Shown piece by piece: positions 38,258-45,804 of a DNA stretch of 64,000 nt. Position 1 is the first letter of the stretch. The number at the start of each line of letters is the position of its first letter. Below the pieces are notes generated by a model, which saw nothing but the letters and a program-made list of their open reading frames with translations, was not told the origin of the DNA and did not search any database. The translations under genes and the position numbers were made by a program. This DNA is from Microbacterium sp. AG238 (GTDB lineage: Bacteria > Actinomycetota > Actinomycetes > Actinomycetales > Microbacteriaceae), in NCBI RefSeq assembly GCF_003610405.1, contig NZ_RAQC01000002.1, positions 62,001 through 126,000 of the forward strand, written 5' to 3'.

Positions 38258-38302
38258 GGGGAGTTCTCCCCATCGACCTGATGTGATCGGTGCCGATAGG
38301 TT
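38258..38302 (+). promoter_or_regulatory. Shared T7SS module promoter, copy 1
   Basis: GGGGAGTTCTCCCC (38258-38271, 6-bp arms) is followed after one base by TCGACC (38273-38278, -35-like), an 18-base spacer and TAGGTT (38297-38302, -10-like). The same architecture with identical spacing recurs at 45428-45472. The palindrome sits where a class II-type activator would contact the polymerase. Confidence 0.65.
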
Positions 38303-38355
38303 TTGGGTGTCGGCTCCGGAGGGGGGTCGGGACATCTACTTTCAGGAGGGCCGTC

Positions 38356-38643
38356 ATGGCTGATTTCGGTGCGTCTTATGGCGAGATGGAGCAGGTTGCG
38401 AGTTCGCTGGCGCAGGCTCGTGATGACATTCAGGGTCAGCTGGACACCCTGAAGTCGCAGGTGGACACGCTGCTGGGCGACGACTTCAAGACGCAGCACG
38501 CGTCGGGCAAGTTCGGTGAGGGCTACTCGGAGCTGACGACGGGTCTGAAGAACGCGGTCGATGGCATCAACGACATGTCCGAGTCGCTGCTGGGCATGAT
38601 GCGCGCGATCCAGGACCTCGACCAGCAGCTCGCCGGCAGCTGA
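38356..38643 (+). CDS. WXG100-family T7SS substrate (no W-x-G turn)
   Basis: A 95-residue all-helical protein (MADFGASYGEMEQVASSLAQARDDIQ...) of WXG100 size with two amphipathic helices joined near GDDFKTQHASGKFGEGY. The usual W-x-G is replaced by D-D-F, although spacing and flanks fit. Such proteins are exported as folded helical dimers by T7SS ATPases. ATG 38356 has a strong AGGAGGG site. It heads the operon to 43542 and is followed by a second, W-G-G-containing member, the likely partner. Confidence 0.85.
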   Translation: MADFGASYGEMEQVASSLAQARDDIQGQLDTLKSQVDTLLGDDFKTQHASGKFGEGYSELTTGLKNAVDGINDMSESLLGMMRAIQDLDQQLAGS

Positions 38644-38707
38644 TCTCGTCTTCTCGGAGCCGAGGCGTCCTGGGCGCCTCGGCTCCGCTCGATTCTCGGA
38701 GGTGACC

Positions 38708-39010
38708 ATGGTCGACGTGCGGATCGACTACGGCGCGATGCGCGCCAGCCGCAACGCTTACGCGAACATGCGGGATGTTCTCGACGGGGCGACACGGGCG
38801 ATGTCGAACGTCTCGGGCGCGGCCGTGCCCCAAGACGTGCTGCGGCGGCGTCTCGAGGATCTCCACGACTCGTGGGGTGGCGGTATCGACAAACTCGCCC
38901 GCTATGCCGAAGACGCGGGCACGGGACTCGAGGGCATTCTCGAGGCATTCCAGCAGCTCGACACCGAGCTCGGCAACAGCATGGTTCCGCAGGAAGGATC
39001 GGCGTCGTGA
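38708..39010 (+). CDS. WXG100-like protein (second member of pair)
   Basis: A 100-residue helical protein with DSWGGGIDKL at the turn (Trp about 58), the classic W-x-G position between two helices. ATG 38708 follows GGAGG by five bases; a GTG at 38702 overlaps that site and is less likely. It probably pairs with the 38356 product. Its stop overlaps the next start (GTGA), showing translational coupling to the larger protein at 39007. Confidence 0.8.
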   Translation: MVDVRIDYGAMRASRNAYANMRDVLDGATRAMSNVSGAAVPQDVLRRRLEDLHDSWGGGIDKLARYAEDAGTGLEGILEAFQQLDTELGNSMVPQEGSAS

Positions 39011-40134
39011 CCGACTTCTCCGCTCTCGGCTTCGACCCCGCCCCGGGAGACGTCGCGACGCTCTCCGGATATGTGGATGCGCTCACCACCAGTTGCGACG
39101 GCGTCGATGACGCGCTCTCGATGATGGACGGCTCCGACGACGCCGCCTGGATCGGGAAGTCGGCGACGGCCTTCCGCGCCGCACTCAGCGAGGACTTCCG
39201 ACCGCACCTCAGCGACACCGGCGAGGCGTTGCGCACATCGCGGACCGCCCTCGCAACCTGGACCGATCAGCTCACCAACTACCAGCGGCGTGCCGCAGCG
39301 CTCGCGGAGGAGGCCTCAGCGGCATCCGCGAGCGTCGCCTCATCGGAATCGGCGCATGCGCAAGCGCAGGCGAACAAAGACGCCGAGGATGCCGACCCGG
39401 ATGCCGTGTCGAACGCGTCGACGGCGCTGGCGAACGCGCAGGGCGAGCTGGAGTCGATCCGCGCGCGCGCTCGTCAGCTCAAGGACGAGGTCGACGCCGA
39501 CGCGGCCGCCGCGGCGGGAGCGCTCCTGTCGGCGAGCGACACGCTCGACTCCTACGCGGGCAACAAGTTCACCAACTTCATGGGCTCGGCCGGCGACTGG
39601 CTCGCCGACGCAGGCAACTGGCTCATGGACAACGTGGTGCCGATCCTGGAGGACATCCTCCGGGCGGCGCTGCCGATCATCGCGATCCTCTCGCTCTTCA
39701 TCCCCGTCCTCGGCACGGTGGCGCTCATCATGTCCATCGCGCTCGTCGCGATCGACGGCCTGCAGTGGGCGACCGGTCGCGGAACGTTCGCCGAGTTCGC
39801 CACCGGCGCCCTCGGGCTGCTCGCGGGTGGCGCGCTCGGGCAGGCGGCAAAGGCGCTGATCGGACCCGGCGGACAGGTGCTCATCCCGTCGATCCAGGGC
39901 ATGACGCCGGCCATGGCCGGCGGTGGAGCCGCGGCGGGAAGCGTCGCCGTGGCGCTCAACGTCAATCTGCCCAACATGGTCGCGAACACCTACTGGACCG
40001 TGAACAGTGCGATGGACGCCCACAGCAAGGGGACGGACTTCGTCGACAGTCTGACCGGGCCGTGGCAGAACCTCTCCGAGCGGTTCAACAACACCCTGCG
40101 CGGCAACGGTCCGCGCACCGACGAGGAGGTCTGA
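39007..40134 (+). CDS. Large T7SS-associated protein: helical WXG-like N-terminus plus membrane segments
   Basis: A 375-residue protein. Residues 1-205 are helical and coiled-coil-like, with AWIGKSATAF (about 43) in a WXG-type turn and Ala/Glu/Gln-rich repeats about 98-170. Residues 211-257 are strongly hydrophobic (IIAILSLFIPVLGTVALIMSIALVAID) and 265-290 moderately so. The C-terminal 85 residues show no known catalytic motif. The layout recalls toxin or substrate proteins with a WXG/LXG-type export domain, but a structural role is equally possible. It overlaps both neighbours (GTGA, TGATG). Confidence 0.6.
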   Translation: MTDFSALGFDPAPGDVATLSGYVDALTTSCDGVDDALSMMDGSDDAAWIGKSATAFRAALSEDFRPHLSDTGEALRTSRTALATWTDQLTNYQRRAAALAEEASAASASVASSESAHAQAQANKDAEDADPDAVSNASTALANAQGELESIRARARQLKDEVDADAAAAAGALLSASDTLDSYAGNKFTNFMGSAGDWLADAGNWLMDNVVPILEDILRAALPIIAILSLFIPVLGTVALIMSIALVAIDGLQWATGRGTFAEFATGALGLLAGGALGQAAKALIGPGGQVLIPSIQGMTPAMAGGGAAAGSVAVALNVNLPNMVANTYWTVNSAMDAHSKGTDFVDSLTGPWQNLSERFNNTLRGNGPRTDEEV

Positions 40135-40775
40135 TGGCCGAGCAGGAGGCGACGCTCGACCCGATCGCGGCTGAGGGTGCGCCGCTGCGGGTCTGGCAGC
40201 GGGTGCCCCAGGGGTGGATCGAGTTCCGCTCGTTCGGCGATCGTTCGCCGCAGGAGTGGCTCGACTGGTACCTCGTGAGTGCCGAGGGCTGGCTCCCGGA
40301 TGCCGCGCGCGACGCGATCGTCGACGGCTTCCGTGCCGGCGTCGAGCTGTTCGCCGACACCGCCTTCGCCTTCGCCGGTGTCTCGCTGACGCTGGGCGAG
40401 CGCCCGGCGGCATTCTTCCTCTGCACGAACGTGGTGCCGGGGGCGGCCGCGACCGACGCCGCCGCGACGGCCTTCCACCGGCTGCTCCCGCTTGCGCGGT
40501 TCGGCGAGGGCGGGCGCAGCGAGAGCTTCACTACCCCGGACGGTCGCGTCGGCACGATCACCCTCGGTGCGTCGATGGACGGCGGGATGCCGCACCTCAC
40601 CGCGGTCGGCGAGATCCGTCTTCCCGGCGACGCGGGCACAGCCGTCGTCATGGGGTTGTGCTCCGACCCGCAGCAGTCGGCCGAGCTGGCGCTGCACGTC
40701 GCGTTCGCGCTCACGACCACGCAGGCTCTGCCCGAGGGCGTCGAGCCCGCAGACCCCGTCTCAGCCACCCCGTAG
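40134..40775 (+). CDS. T7SS-module protein of unknown function
   Basis: A 213-residue soluble alpha/beta protein (VWQRVPQGWIEFRSF; SPQEWLDWYLVSAEGWL; AAFFLCTNVVPG), without signal peptide or membrane helix. Not recognised. It overlaps the previous stop by one base (TGATG) and has a GGAGG site, so it is coupled to the 39007 protein. A chaperone or adaptor for that protein is one possibility, from position alone. Confidence 0.6.
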   Translation: MAEQEATLDPIAAEGAPLRVWQRVPQGWIEFRSFGDRSPQEWLDWYLVSAEGWLPDAARDAIVDGFRAGVELFADTAFAFAGVSLTLGERPAAFFLCTNVVPGAAATDAAATAFHRLLPLARFGEGGRSESFTTPDGRVGTITLGASMDGGMPHLTAVGEIRLPGDAGTAVVMGLCSDPQQSAELALHVAFALTTTQALPEGVEPADPVSATP

Positions 40776-40785
40776 CATTCTGTTC

Positions 40786-41460
40786 ATGGCGTTCGCGTTG
40801 ATCCAGGCCGCATCCCGCCCGTTCCTCGGGACGGGTGAGACCGTGGATCCGTACGCGCCCCCGACGGCCGCCGAAGCTGATCGTGCCGCCGCCGTACTGC
40901 GTTCGGACTACGAGCGATGGTCGCGCTGGGCTCTCGGCGTCGTCGCCTTCGTCGTCGCCGCCGGGGGAGGCTTCATCGCAGCGGGAATGGTCGCGTCACT
41001 CAGCACCCCCGGGCGCGTAGACGCTGTCGATGTGATCGTGACCCTGATCGCCGTCGTGATCGCGCTGGCAGGTTCCACATTGCTCGTCGCCCTGTGGTGG
41101 ACCGGCCGCGCGCTCACCCGGGCGGCGTCGTACTGGCTGCGCGCGCCGTACGTGAACGGCCAGCGCGCGCCGCGAGCCGCCGGGTGGGTGCAGGCGCGAA
41201 CAGTGAACCTCGAGCCCCGCATCCTCGTCCGCCTGCTCACTGTAGCGCTCGCGTTGCTGGTCGCTGTGGGTGGCGTCGCAGTGTTCATACGCGACCTCGG
41301 CGCCGGCGTCTCGATCTTCACGGTGCCGGCCCTGCTCGTCGGCATCTGCGGCGCCCTCAGTGGAATCGGGCAGGGCGGCGGCGTCTTGCGTATCGTCAAC
41401 GGCCTGAGTGCGGGCGACCCGCTGTGGTCGTGGCTCACACGCTCGGTGCGCGCTCGCTGA
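40786..41460 (+). CDS. Multi-span membrane protein of T7SS module
   Basis: A 224-residue protein with four hydrophobic segments (about 47-73, 83-108, 145-165, 172-193) and cytosolic N-terminus. No domain recognised. TAGCAT (40773-40778) lies 7 bases before ATG 40786 and there is no ribosome site, so it may start its own leaderless transcript within the module; the same bases include the stop of the previous gene. Confidence 0.6.
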   Translation: MAFALIQAASRPFLGTGETVDPYAPPTAAEADRAAAVLRSDYERWSRWALGVVAFVVAAGGGFIAAGMVASLSTPGRVDAVDVIVTLIAVVIALAGSTLLVALWWTGRALTRAASYWLRAPYVNGQRAPRAAGWVQARTVNLEPRILVRLLTVALALLVAVGGVAVFIRDLGAGVSIFTVPALLVGICGALSGIGQGGGVLRIVNGLSAGDPLWSWLTRSVRAR

Positions 41461-41492
41461 CACGCGCTCCATCTGCCGCATACGCTGACACC

Positions 41493-41978
41493 GTGGTCCC
41501 GCCGTCGTCGCCGCCGAGCCGCGGGCACGCGTTCGCCACGCGTGCCTCTGCGATCGTCGGCGTGGTTCCTCCCGCTGCGCTGATCGTATTCCTCGTGGGG
41601 TCGCTGATCCTCTCGGGCGGGCAGGTCAGCGAGTCCACAAGGGCCAAGTGGGCCGTCGCGGCGCCGTATCCGCTCTTCGTCATACCCGCCGGAGTCCTGA
41701 TCGCGCTAGCCGGTGCATCCGTGGTCTTGGCCGTCGTCTCGGTGGCGACCGCTCGTCGCGACGATGTGCCGGGTCTGCGCGGACTTATCGGGCCTGGCAT
41801 CGCCGCCGCGATCGCTGCGGTCCTGTTCGCCGGTATGACGCCGGAGCACGGCGTGCGAACGGGGGACATGGTCTGGGATGCGCAATGGGCCGCGGCCCCG
41901 ATCTCGGCTCTCGCGGTCGTCATCCTGGTCGTGGGCATCGCCATGCTCTCCCGACGTTCCTCGATTGGTGAGCGATGA
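41493..41978 (+). CDS. Small four-helix membrane protein of T7SS module
   Basis: A 161-residue protein with helices near 18-40, 58-85, 95-112 and 132-152; FLVGSLILSGGQVS lies between the first two. A broken copy exists at 35994-36225, so it belongs to a recurring module. GTG 41493 follows TACGCT (41481-41486) by 6 bases without a ribosome site. It overlaps the lipoprotein gene (ATGA). Function unknown. Confidence 0.6.
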   Translation: MVPPSSPPSRGHAFATRASAIVGVVPPAALIVFLVGSLILSGGQVSESTRAKWAVAAPYPLFVIPAGVLIALAGASVVLAVVSVATARRDDVPGLRGLIGPGIAAAIAAVLFAGMTPEHGVRTGDMVWDAQWAAAPISALAVVILVVGIAMLSRRSSIGER

Positions 41979-42736
41979 CGGCGGGCCGGCTGGGGCACTC
42001 GCGGAGCAGCTCATACCGCCTCCGCGCGACAGGGCGAGCGCGACGCACGTTTGCCATGGCGCTGGCCACGGGAATGGTAGTGATCATGACGGGATGCAGT
42101 TCCGCAGCCGAAGCACCGACGGGAGATGCGCTCTACCGCGACGGCGAGGATCGATACCTCTCGTACGCGACGACCATGCATTCGGTGATCATGGCGATCC
42201 ACGATGGTGAGTGGAAGGTGGATCAGGGGTCGTGGGGAGCCTCGCCTATCCCGTGCCGGAGAGAGGGCGGCTCCGACGGGTACGCCTTTTCGTGGGCGCG
42301 ACTGCTGGAGCAGGACGCGCCGGATGTCGACTCGATCGTGGCGGCATCATCCGCTGCCTTCGAGGCCGCAGACATGACGGCGACCACCACGACCTACGGC
42401 GAGGGAGACCGCCAGGAAGTCAACGTGATCACGACGGGTGGTCCCGTCGGTCGTGGCGTCGTGACCATACGCCCTGCGCGGGGCACGATCCGAGTGACCG
42501 CGGAACCCGGGTGCTTCCCCGGTGACGCCGCGAAGCTGTATGACATGGTCTTCGCCGGCATCTCCTACCCCGGACTCGCCCTGCGCGTGCCGGCCTTCGA
42601 GGGGCCCGATTGGCAACCCCGGTTCTATTTCCCCGAGGACGGCAGCCCGGTGTACTGGAACGAGGACGGAACGCCGATCGAACCTCCGCCCGCGTCCACC
42701 GAGTCTCCCGTCGCCCCCTACGGCGGTGGCTCATGA
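41975..42736 (+). CDS. T7SS-module lipoprotein (VIMAI family)
   Basis: A 253-residue lipoprotein: basic N-terminus, hydrophobic stretch and lipobox VIMTGC (Cys 41). The core HSVIMAIHDGEWKVDQGSWGASPIPC is shared with the proteins at 47496, 48214 and the pseudogene at 35130. A central alpha/beta part ends in a predicted disulfide (Cys in EPGCFPGDA) and an acidic/Pro tail (YWNEDGTPIEPPPAST). It would sit on the outer face of the membrane. It overlaps both neighbours by ATGA, so it is tightly coupled to two membrane proteins. Family not recognised by me. Confidence 0.7.
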   Translation: MTAGRLGHSRSSSYRLRATGRARRTFAMALATGMVVIMTGCSSAAEAPTGDALYRDGEDRYLSYATTMHSVIMAIHDGEWKVDQGSWGASPIPCRREGGSDGYAFSWARLLEQDAPDVDSIVAASSAAFEAADMTATTTTYGEGDRQEVNVITTGGPVGRGVVTIRPARGTIRVTAEPGCFPGDAAKLYDMVFAGISYPGLALRVPAFEGPDWQPRFYFPEDGSPVYWNEDGTPIEPPPASTESPVAPYGGGS

Positions 42737-43542
42737 GCTTCCTCCGCACCACGGCACGCGGCTGGGCGGAGGACCACTCGCTCGCCGCCGACGTCCGATT
42801 CGCGCAGCTCGAGGCTGTCGCCTACCAGCGGCATCCGGAGATCTTCCAGCACTTCGGCGCCGACGGCGCCGCGATGGCGCAACGCCTGCACGCGAACGCG
42901 AAGAGGTCATCGTTACATCGCATCCTCGACGTCGTGCTGTGGGCCCTCGTGATCGGCGCGTTCTTCGCACCGATCACGGGCCTCGCCGTGCTCATGGGCG
43001 ACCGCTTCGACTTCCACCGCATCGAGGCCCAGCGGGCGATGCCGATCGCGGGCGCGATGTTCACCGTCGCGGCGGTCAGCCAGGCCACCCTCCTGGTCAT
43101 CTGGCTGCTCCGGGGCGCCCGGTTCTCGTGGCCGGAGTTCTCCATCCACCTCGTGGCGGCGGCGATGGCACTTCTCGCGCTGGGCACGATGCCCGGCGTC
43201 GCCGAGCTCGACGACTACACGGGGTGGCAGCAGTGGCGGGTTCCGGTCCTCATCGCGCTCGGCGTCGCCGGGCTGGCAGCCCTCGTGATGCTGGTGCGCT
43301 TCCGCGTCCGCGAGCCCGATGGCGACGGCGAGGGCGCGCCCGAGACAGGCCTCAGCGTCGGCGACATCCGCGCCCGCATCGCGGCGCTGCCGGCGGGTGA
43401 GCGTCAGGCCATCGTCGACGACCGCAACGCCGCGCTCGCCGTGCTGCACGAGCGCGGCTTGATCGACGCCGGCACCCTGGAGCAGGCCCTCGGGTGCGAG
43501 CCGGGAACGCTGTTCCTCCTCGACGCCGAGCGGCGCGCGTGA
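42733..43542 (+). CDS. Membrane protein of T7SS module
   Basis: A 269-residue protein: cytosolic N-terminus (about 1-60, with RFAQLEAVAYQRHPEIF), four hydrophobic segments (about 62-87, 104-128, 135-155, 163-185) and a soluble tail about 200-269 (DIRARIAALPAGERQAIVDDRNAAL). A remnant of its N-terminus is fused in the pseudogene at 36230-36370. It is the last gene of the first module. Function unknown. Confidence 0.6.
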   Translation: MSFLRTTARGWAEDHSLAADVRFAQLEAVAYQRHPEIFQHFGADGAAMAQRLHANAKRSSLHRILDVVLWALVIGAFFAPITGLAVLMGDRFDFHRIEAQRAMPIAGAMFTVAAVSQATLLVIWLLRGARFSWPEFSIHLVAAAMALLALGTMPGVAELDDYTGWQQWRVPVLIALGVAGLAALVMLVRFRVREPDGDGEGAPETGLSVGDIRARIAALPAGERQAIVDDRNAALAVLHERGLIDAGTLEQALGCEPGTLFLLDAERRA

Positions 43543-43571
43543 GCCGGTGGCTGCGGCGGGCCGACCGGCTC
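43541..43571. terminator. Short convergent hairpin
   Basis: GAGCCGGT (43541-43548) pairs with ACCGGCTC (43564-43571), overlapping the stop codons of both convergent genes. The stem is only 8 bp, so it is a weak candidate. Confidence 0.4.
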
Positions 43572-44997
43572 AGACGTTCGGGCGGCCGTAGGTCTCGAGG
43601 AAGCGCAGCCACACCTCGCTGAGCGTCGGGTACGCCGGCACGGCGTGCCACAGCCGCGCGAGCGGAACCTCGCCGACGACCGCGATCGTCGCAGCCTGCA
43701 GCAGCTCACCGACATCCGCCCCGACGAACGTCGCCCCGATGAGAACGCCGCGGTCCTCGTCGACGATCGCGCGCGCCTGACCGGTGTACGCGTCCGAACG
43801 CGTCGACGCGCCCGCGATCCACGAGAGGTCGTAGTCGAGCACGCGGATGTTGCGACCCGCGGCGCGCGCGGACGCCTCGGTCTCGCCGATCGAAGCGACC
43901 TCGGGGTCGGTGAAGGTCACCTGCGGCACGGCGGCATGGTCGGCGGTCGCGACATGGGCGCCCCACGGAGCGTCGTCGACCGTGCCGCCGGTCGCCCGGG
44001 CGACGATGACATCGCCCGCCGCGCGGGCCTGGTACTTGCCCTGATGGGTGAGGAGAGCGCGGCGGTTGACGTCACCGACCGCGTAGAGCCAATCGGATCC
44101 GCGGACGAGCATGGTGTCGTCGACATCCATCCAGGAATCGGGCTCGAGGCCGACGGCATCCAGTCCGAGATCCCCGGTACGAGGGACACGACCGGTCGCG
44201 ACGAGCACCTCGTCGGCGCGGACGCGCGTGCCGTTCGACAGCTCGAGCTCGACCTGGCCGTCCTCGACGCGCTGGGCGGAGACGAGGTCGGTGTGGAGCA
44301 GCACGCGCGCGCCGCGGTCGGTCAGCGACTGGGCGACGAGGTCGCCCGCGAAGGGCTCCATCGGTCCGAGCAGCCGGCTGCGCGCGATGAGTGTGACGTC
44401 GCTGCCGAGGTCAACGAACGCCGTGGCCATCTCCGCGGCGACGACACCGCCGCCGACGATGGCGAGCGAACCCGGAACCTCTTGCACGGCGGTCGCTTCG
44501 CGGCTCGTCCACGGCGAGACATCGGCGAGGCCGGGGACATCGGGGAGGAGGGCCGCCGAACCCGTGCACACCGCGACGGCGTGGCGCGCGACGAGCGTGG
44601 TGACGGAACCGTCGGGTTCGGTGACCTCGACGCGCTTCTCGCCCGCCAGCCGGCCGTGGCCGCGGACGAGATCGACTCCCGCCCCCTGCAGCCACTCGAC
44701 CTGGGACGAGTCGTTCCAGTCGGACGTGAGCGAGTCGCGACGGCGCAGCACACCGGCGACGTCGACATCGCCTGTCACGGCCTGCTTCGCGCCGTCGACT
44801 GCGCGGGCCGCGCGCAGCGCCGCGCCGGCCCGAAGCAGTCCCTTCGACGGCATGCACGCCCAATACGAGCACTCGCCGCCGACGAGTTCGCTCTCGACGA
44901 TGGCGACGCTCAGGCCGCCTTGTACGGCACGGTCGGCGACGTTCTCGCCGACGGGGCCTGCTCCGATGACGACGAGGTCGTAGGTGCGTTCGCTCAT
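43570..44997 (-). CDS. Flavoprotein disulfide reductase-like oxidoreductase (Lpd/MerA family)
   Basis: A 475-residue protein with FAD loop VVIGAGPVGENVADRA (about 9), redox pair in GGECSYWACMPSK (Cys 43 and 48), NAD(P)H loop AIVGGGVVAAEMATAF (about 180) and FAD site WLYAVGDVNRRALLTHQGKYQ (about 310). The dimerisation domain ends HAVPAYPTLSEVW, where the catalytic His usually before Pro-Thr is Tyr, so it is probably not a standard dihydrolipoamide dehydrogenase. Substrate unknown. TAGCGT on the minus strand (45004-45009) lies 6 bases before ATG 44997. It looks unrelated to the T7SS genes on either side. Confidence 0.85.
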   Translation of the reverse strand: MSERTYDLVVIGAGPVGENVADRAVQGGLSVAIVESELVGGECSYWACMPSKGLLRAGAALRAARAVDGAKQAVTGDVDVAGVLRRRDSLTSDWNDSSQVEWLQGAGVDLVRGHGRLAGEKRVEVTEPDGSVTTLVARHAVAVCTGSAALLPDVPGLADVSPWTSREATAVQEVPGSLAIVGGGVVAAEMATAFVDLGSDVTLIARSRLLGPMEPFAGDLVAQSLTDRGARVLLHTDLVSAQRVEDGQVELELSNGTRVRADEVLVATGRVPRTGDLGLDAVGLEPDSWMDVDDTMLVRGSDWLYAVGDVNRRALLTHQGKYQARAAGDVIVARATGGTVDDAPWGAHVATADHAAVPQVTFTDPEVASIGETEASARAAGRNIRVLDYDLSWIAGASTRSDAYTGQARAIVDEDRGVLIGATFVGADVGELLQAATIAVVGEVPLARLWHAVPAYPTLSEVWLRFLETYGRPNV

Positions 44998-45427
44998 GCC
45001 GCGACGCTAACCCCGTCGCGGGCTGCACGCCAGCGCTTGCGCTCGGAAGCGTCGCGGGGGTCACGTCATCGGGCGGTCCGGGGCGGGTCGCTCGCGCCCC
45101 GGTCGCTCGTCCGCGTGTGCCGTCAACAGGCTGAGCGGTTCAACCCGACCGATGAACGGAGATCGCGTGGGGTTGAGCCTGCGCACGGCACGCTCGCTCG
45201 GCCGCGCATCGGCGCGCGGCGCAGGCTCGACCCGCCCGCCCCTCCGGGCCGACGAAGACACCGGTGGCACCGCTGCGCGCCTCGGGGCGTGCCGAGAACA
45301 GGCTGCGTCGACGTATCCCGCGTGTGCTCGGAGGTTGGGGCCGGGTGAGCCTGTTTGCGGCACGGCGAGCCGGTCGCGCCGCGGATGAACCGGCGGATGC
45401 CGCGGCCGCAGCGCGCGGGGTGCGGCA
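44998..45427. repeat. Non-coding gap with inverted repeats
   Basis: A 513-base gap before the second WXG100-like gene. GAGCCTGCGC (45175-45184) pairs with GCGCAGGCTC (45219-45228), and CAGGCT...CAACCC near 45128-45146 is an interrupted inverted copy of GGGTTGAGCCTG (45170-45181). It looks like a small dispersed repeat. No credible gene is seen; the end carries the promoter at 45428. Confidence 0.5.
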
Positions 45428-45472
45428 GGGGAGTCCTCCCCATCGACGCGGCAGCGGGCCTGTCGATAGCGT
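45428..45472 (+). promoter_or_regulatory. Shared T7SS module promoter, copy 2
   Basis: GGGGAGTCCTCCCC (45428-45441), one base, TCGACG (45443-45448), an 18-base spacer and TAGCGT (45467-45472). Every spacing equals that of the copy at 38258. The first gene starts 39 bases after the -10. Confidence 0.65.
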
Positions 45473-45510
45473 GTCAGCGTCGGCCGAACCGAGTCGGCGG
45501 AGGGGGCCCG

Positions 45511-45804
45511 ATGTCAGACGTCGAGATCTACTATCACGCGCTCACGAGCGCGGCGGATGCGATCCAGACGCGGGTCTCGAGCGCGGTGGTGGACAACGCC
45601 GACATCCAGGGGGACGACACCGGCGTCGAGAACCCCGCACACCGGGTCGCGCTCCGTCTCGAGATGAACCGGCGGCTGAGCTCACTGAATCTCGCCGTGC
45701 TCGACCGGACGACCGCGGCGTCCGAGGTCGCCGCCTTGCTGACCGCGATCGCGACGCGCTACTCCGACCTCGACGTCGAGCTCACCGGGCAGGAGCAGCC
45801 GTGA
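45511..45804 (+). CDS. WXG100/Esx-like small helical protein
   Basis: A 97-residue protein (MSDVEIYYHALTSAADAIQTRVSS...) with two helices separated by a loop around 35-50 and no W-x-G; size, charge and position suggest an Esx-like export partner. ATG 45511 has a GGAGGGG site. It overlaps the hydrolase gene by GTGA, so the two proteins are made together, as with paired T7SS substrates and their small helical partners. Confidence 0.65.
   Translation: MSDVEIYYHALTSAADAIQTRVSSAVVDNADIQGDDTGVENPAHRVALRLEMNRRLSSLNLAVLDRTTAASEVAALLTAIATRYSDLDVELTGQEQP

Noticed and set aside
44998-45427. A short protein gene overlapping the intergenic repeat block
   Set aside because: Open frames here are Arg/Pro-rich and overlap inverted repeats; no ribosome site or conserved feature.
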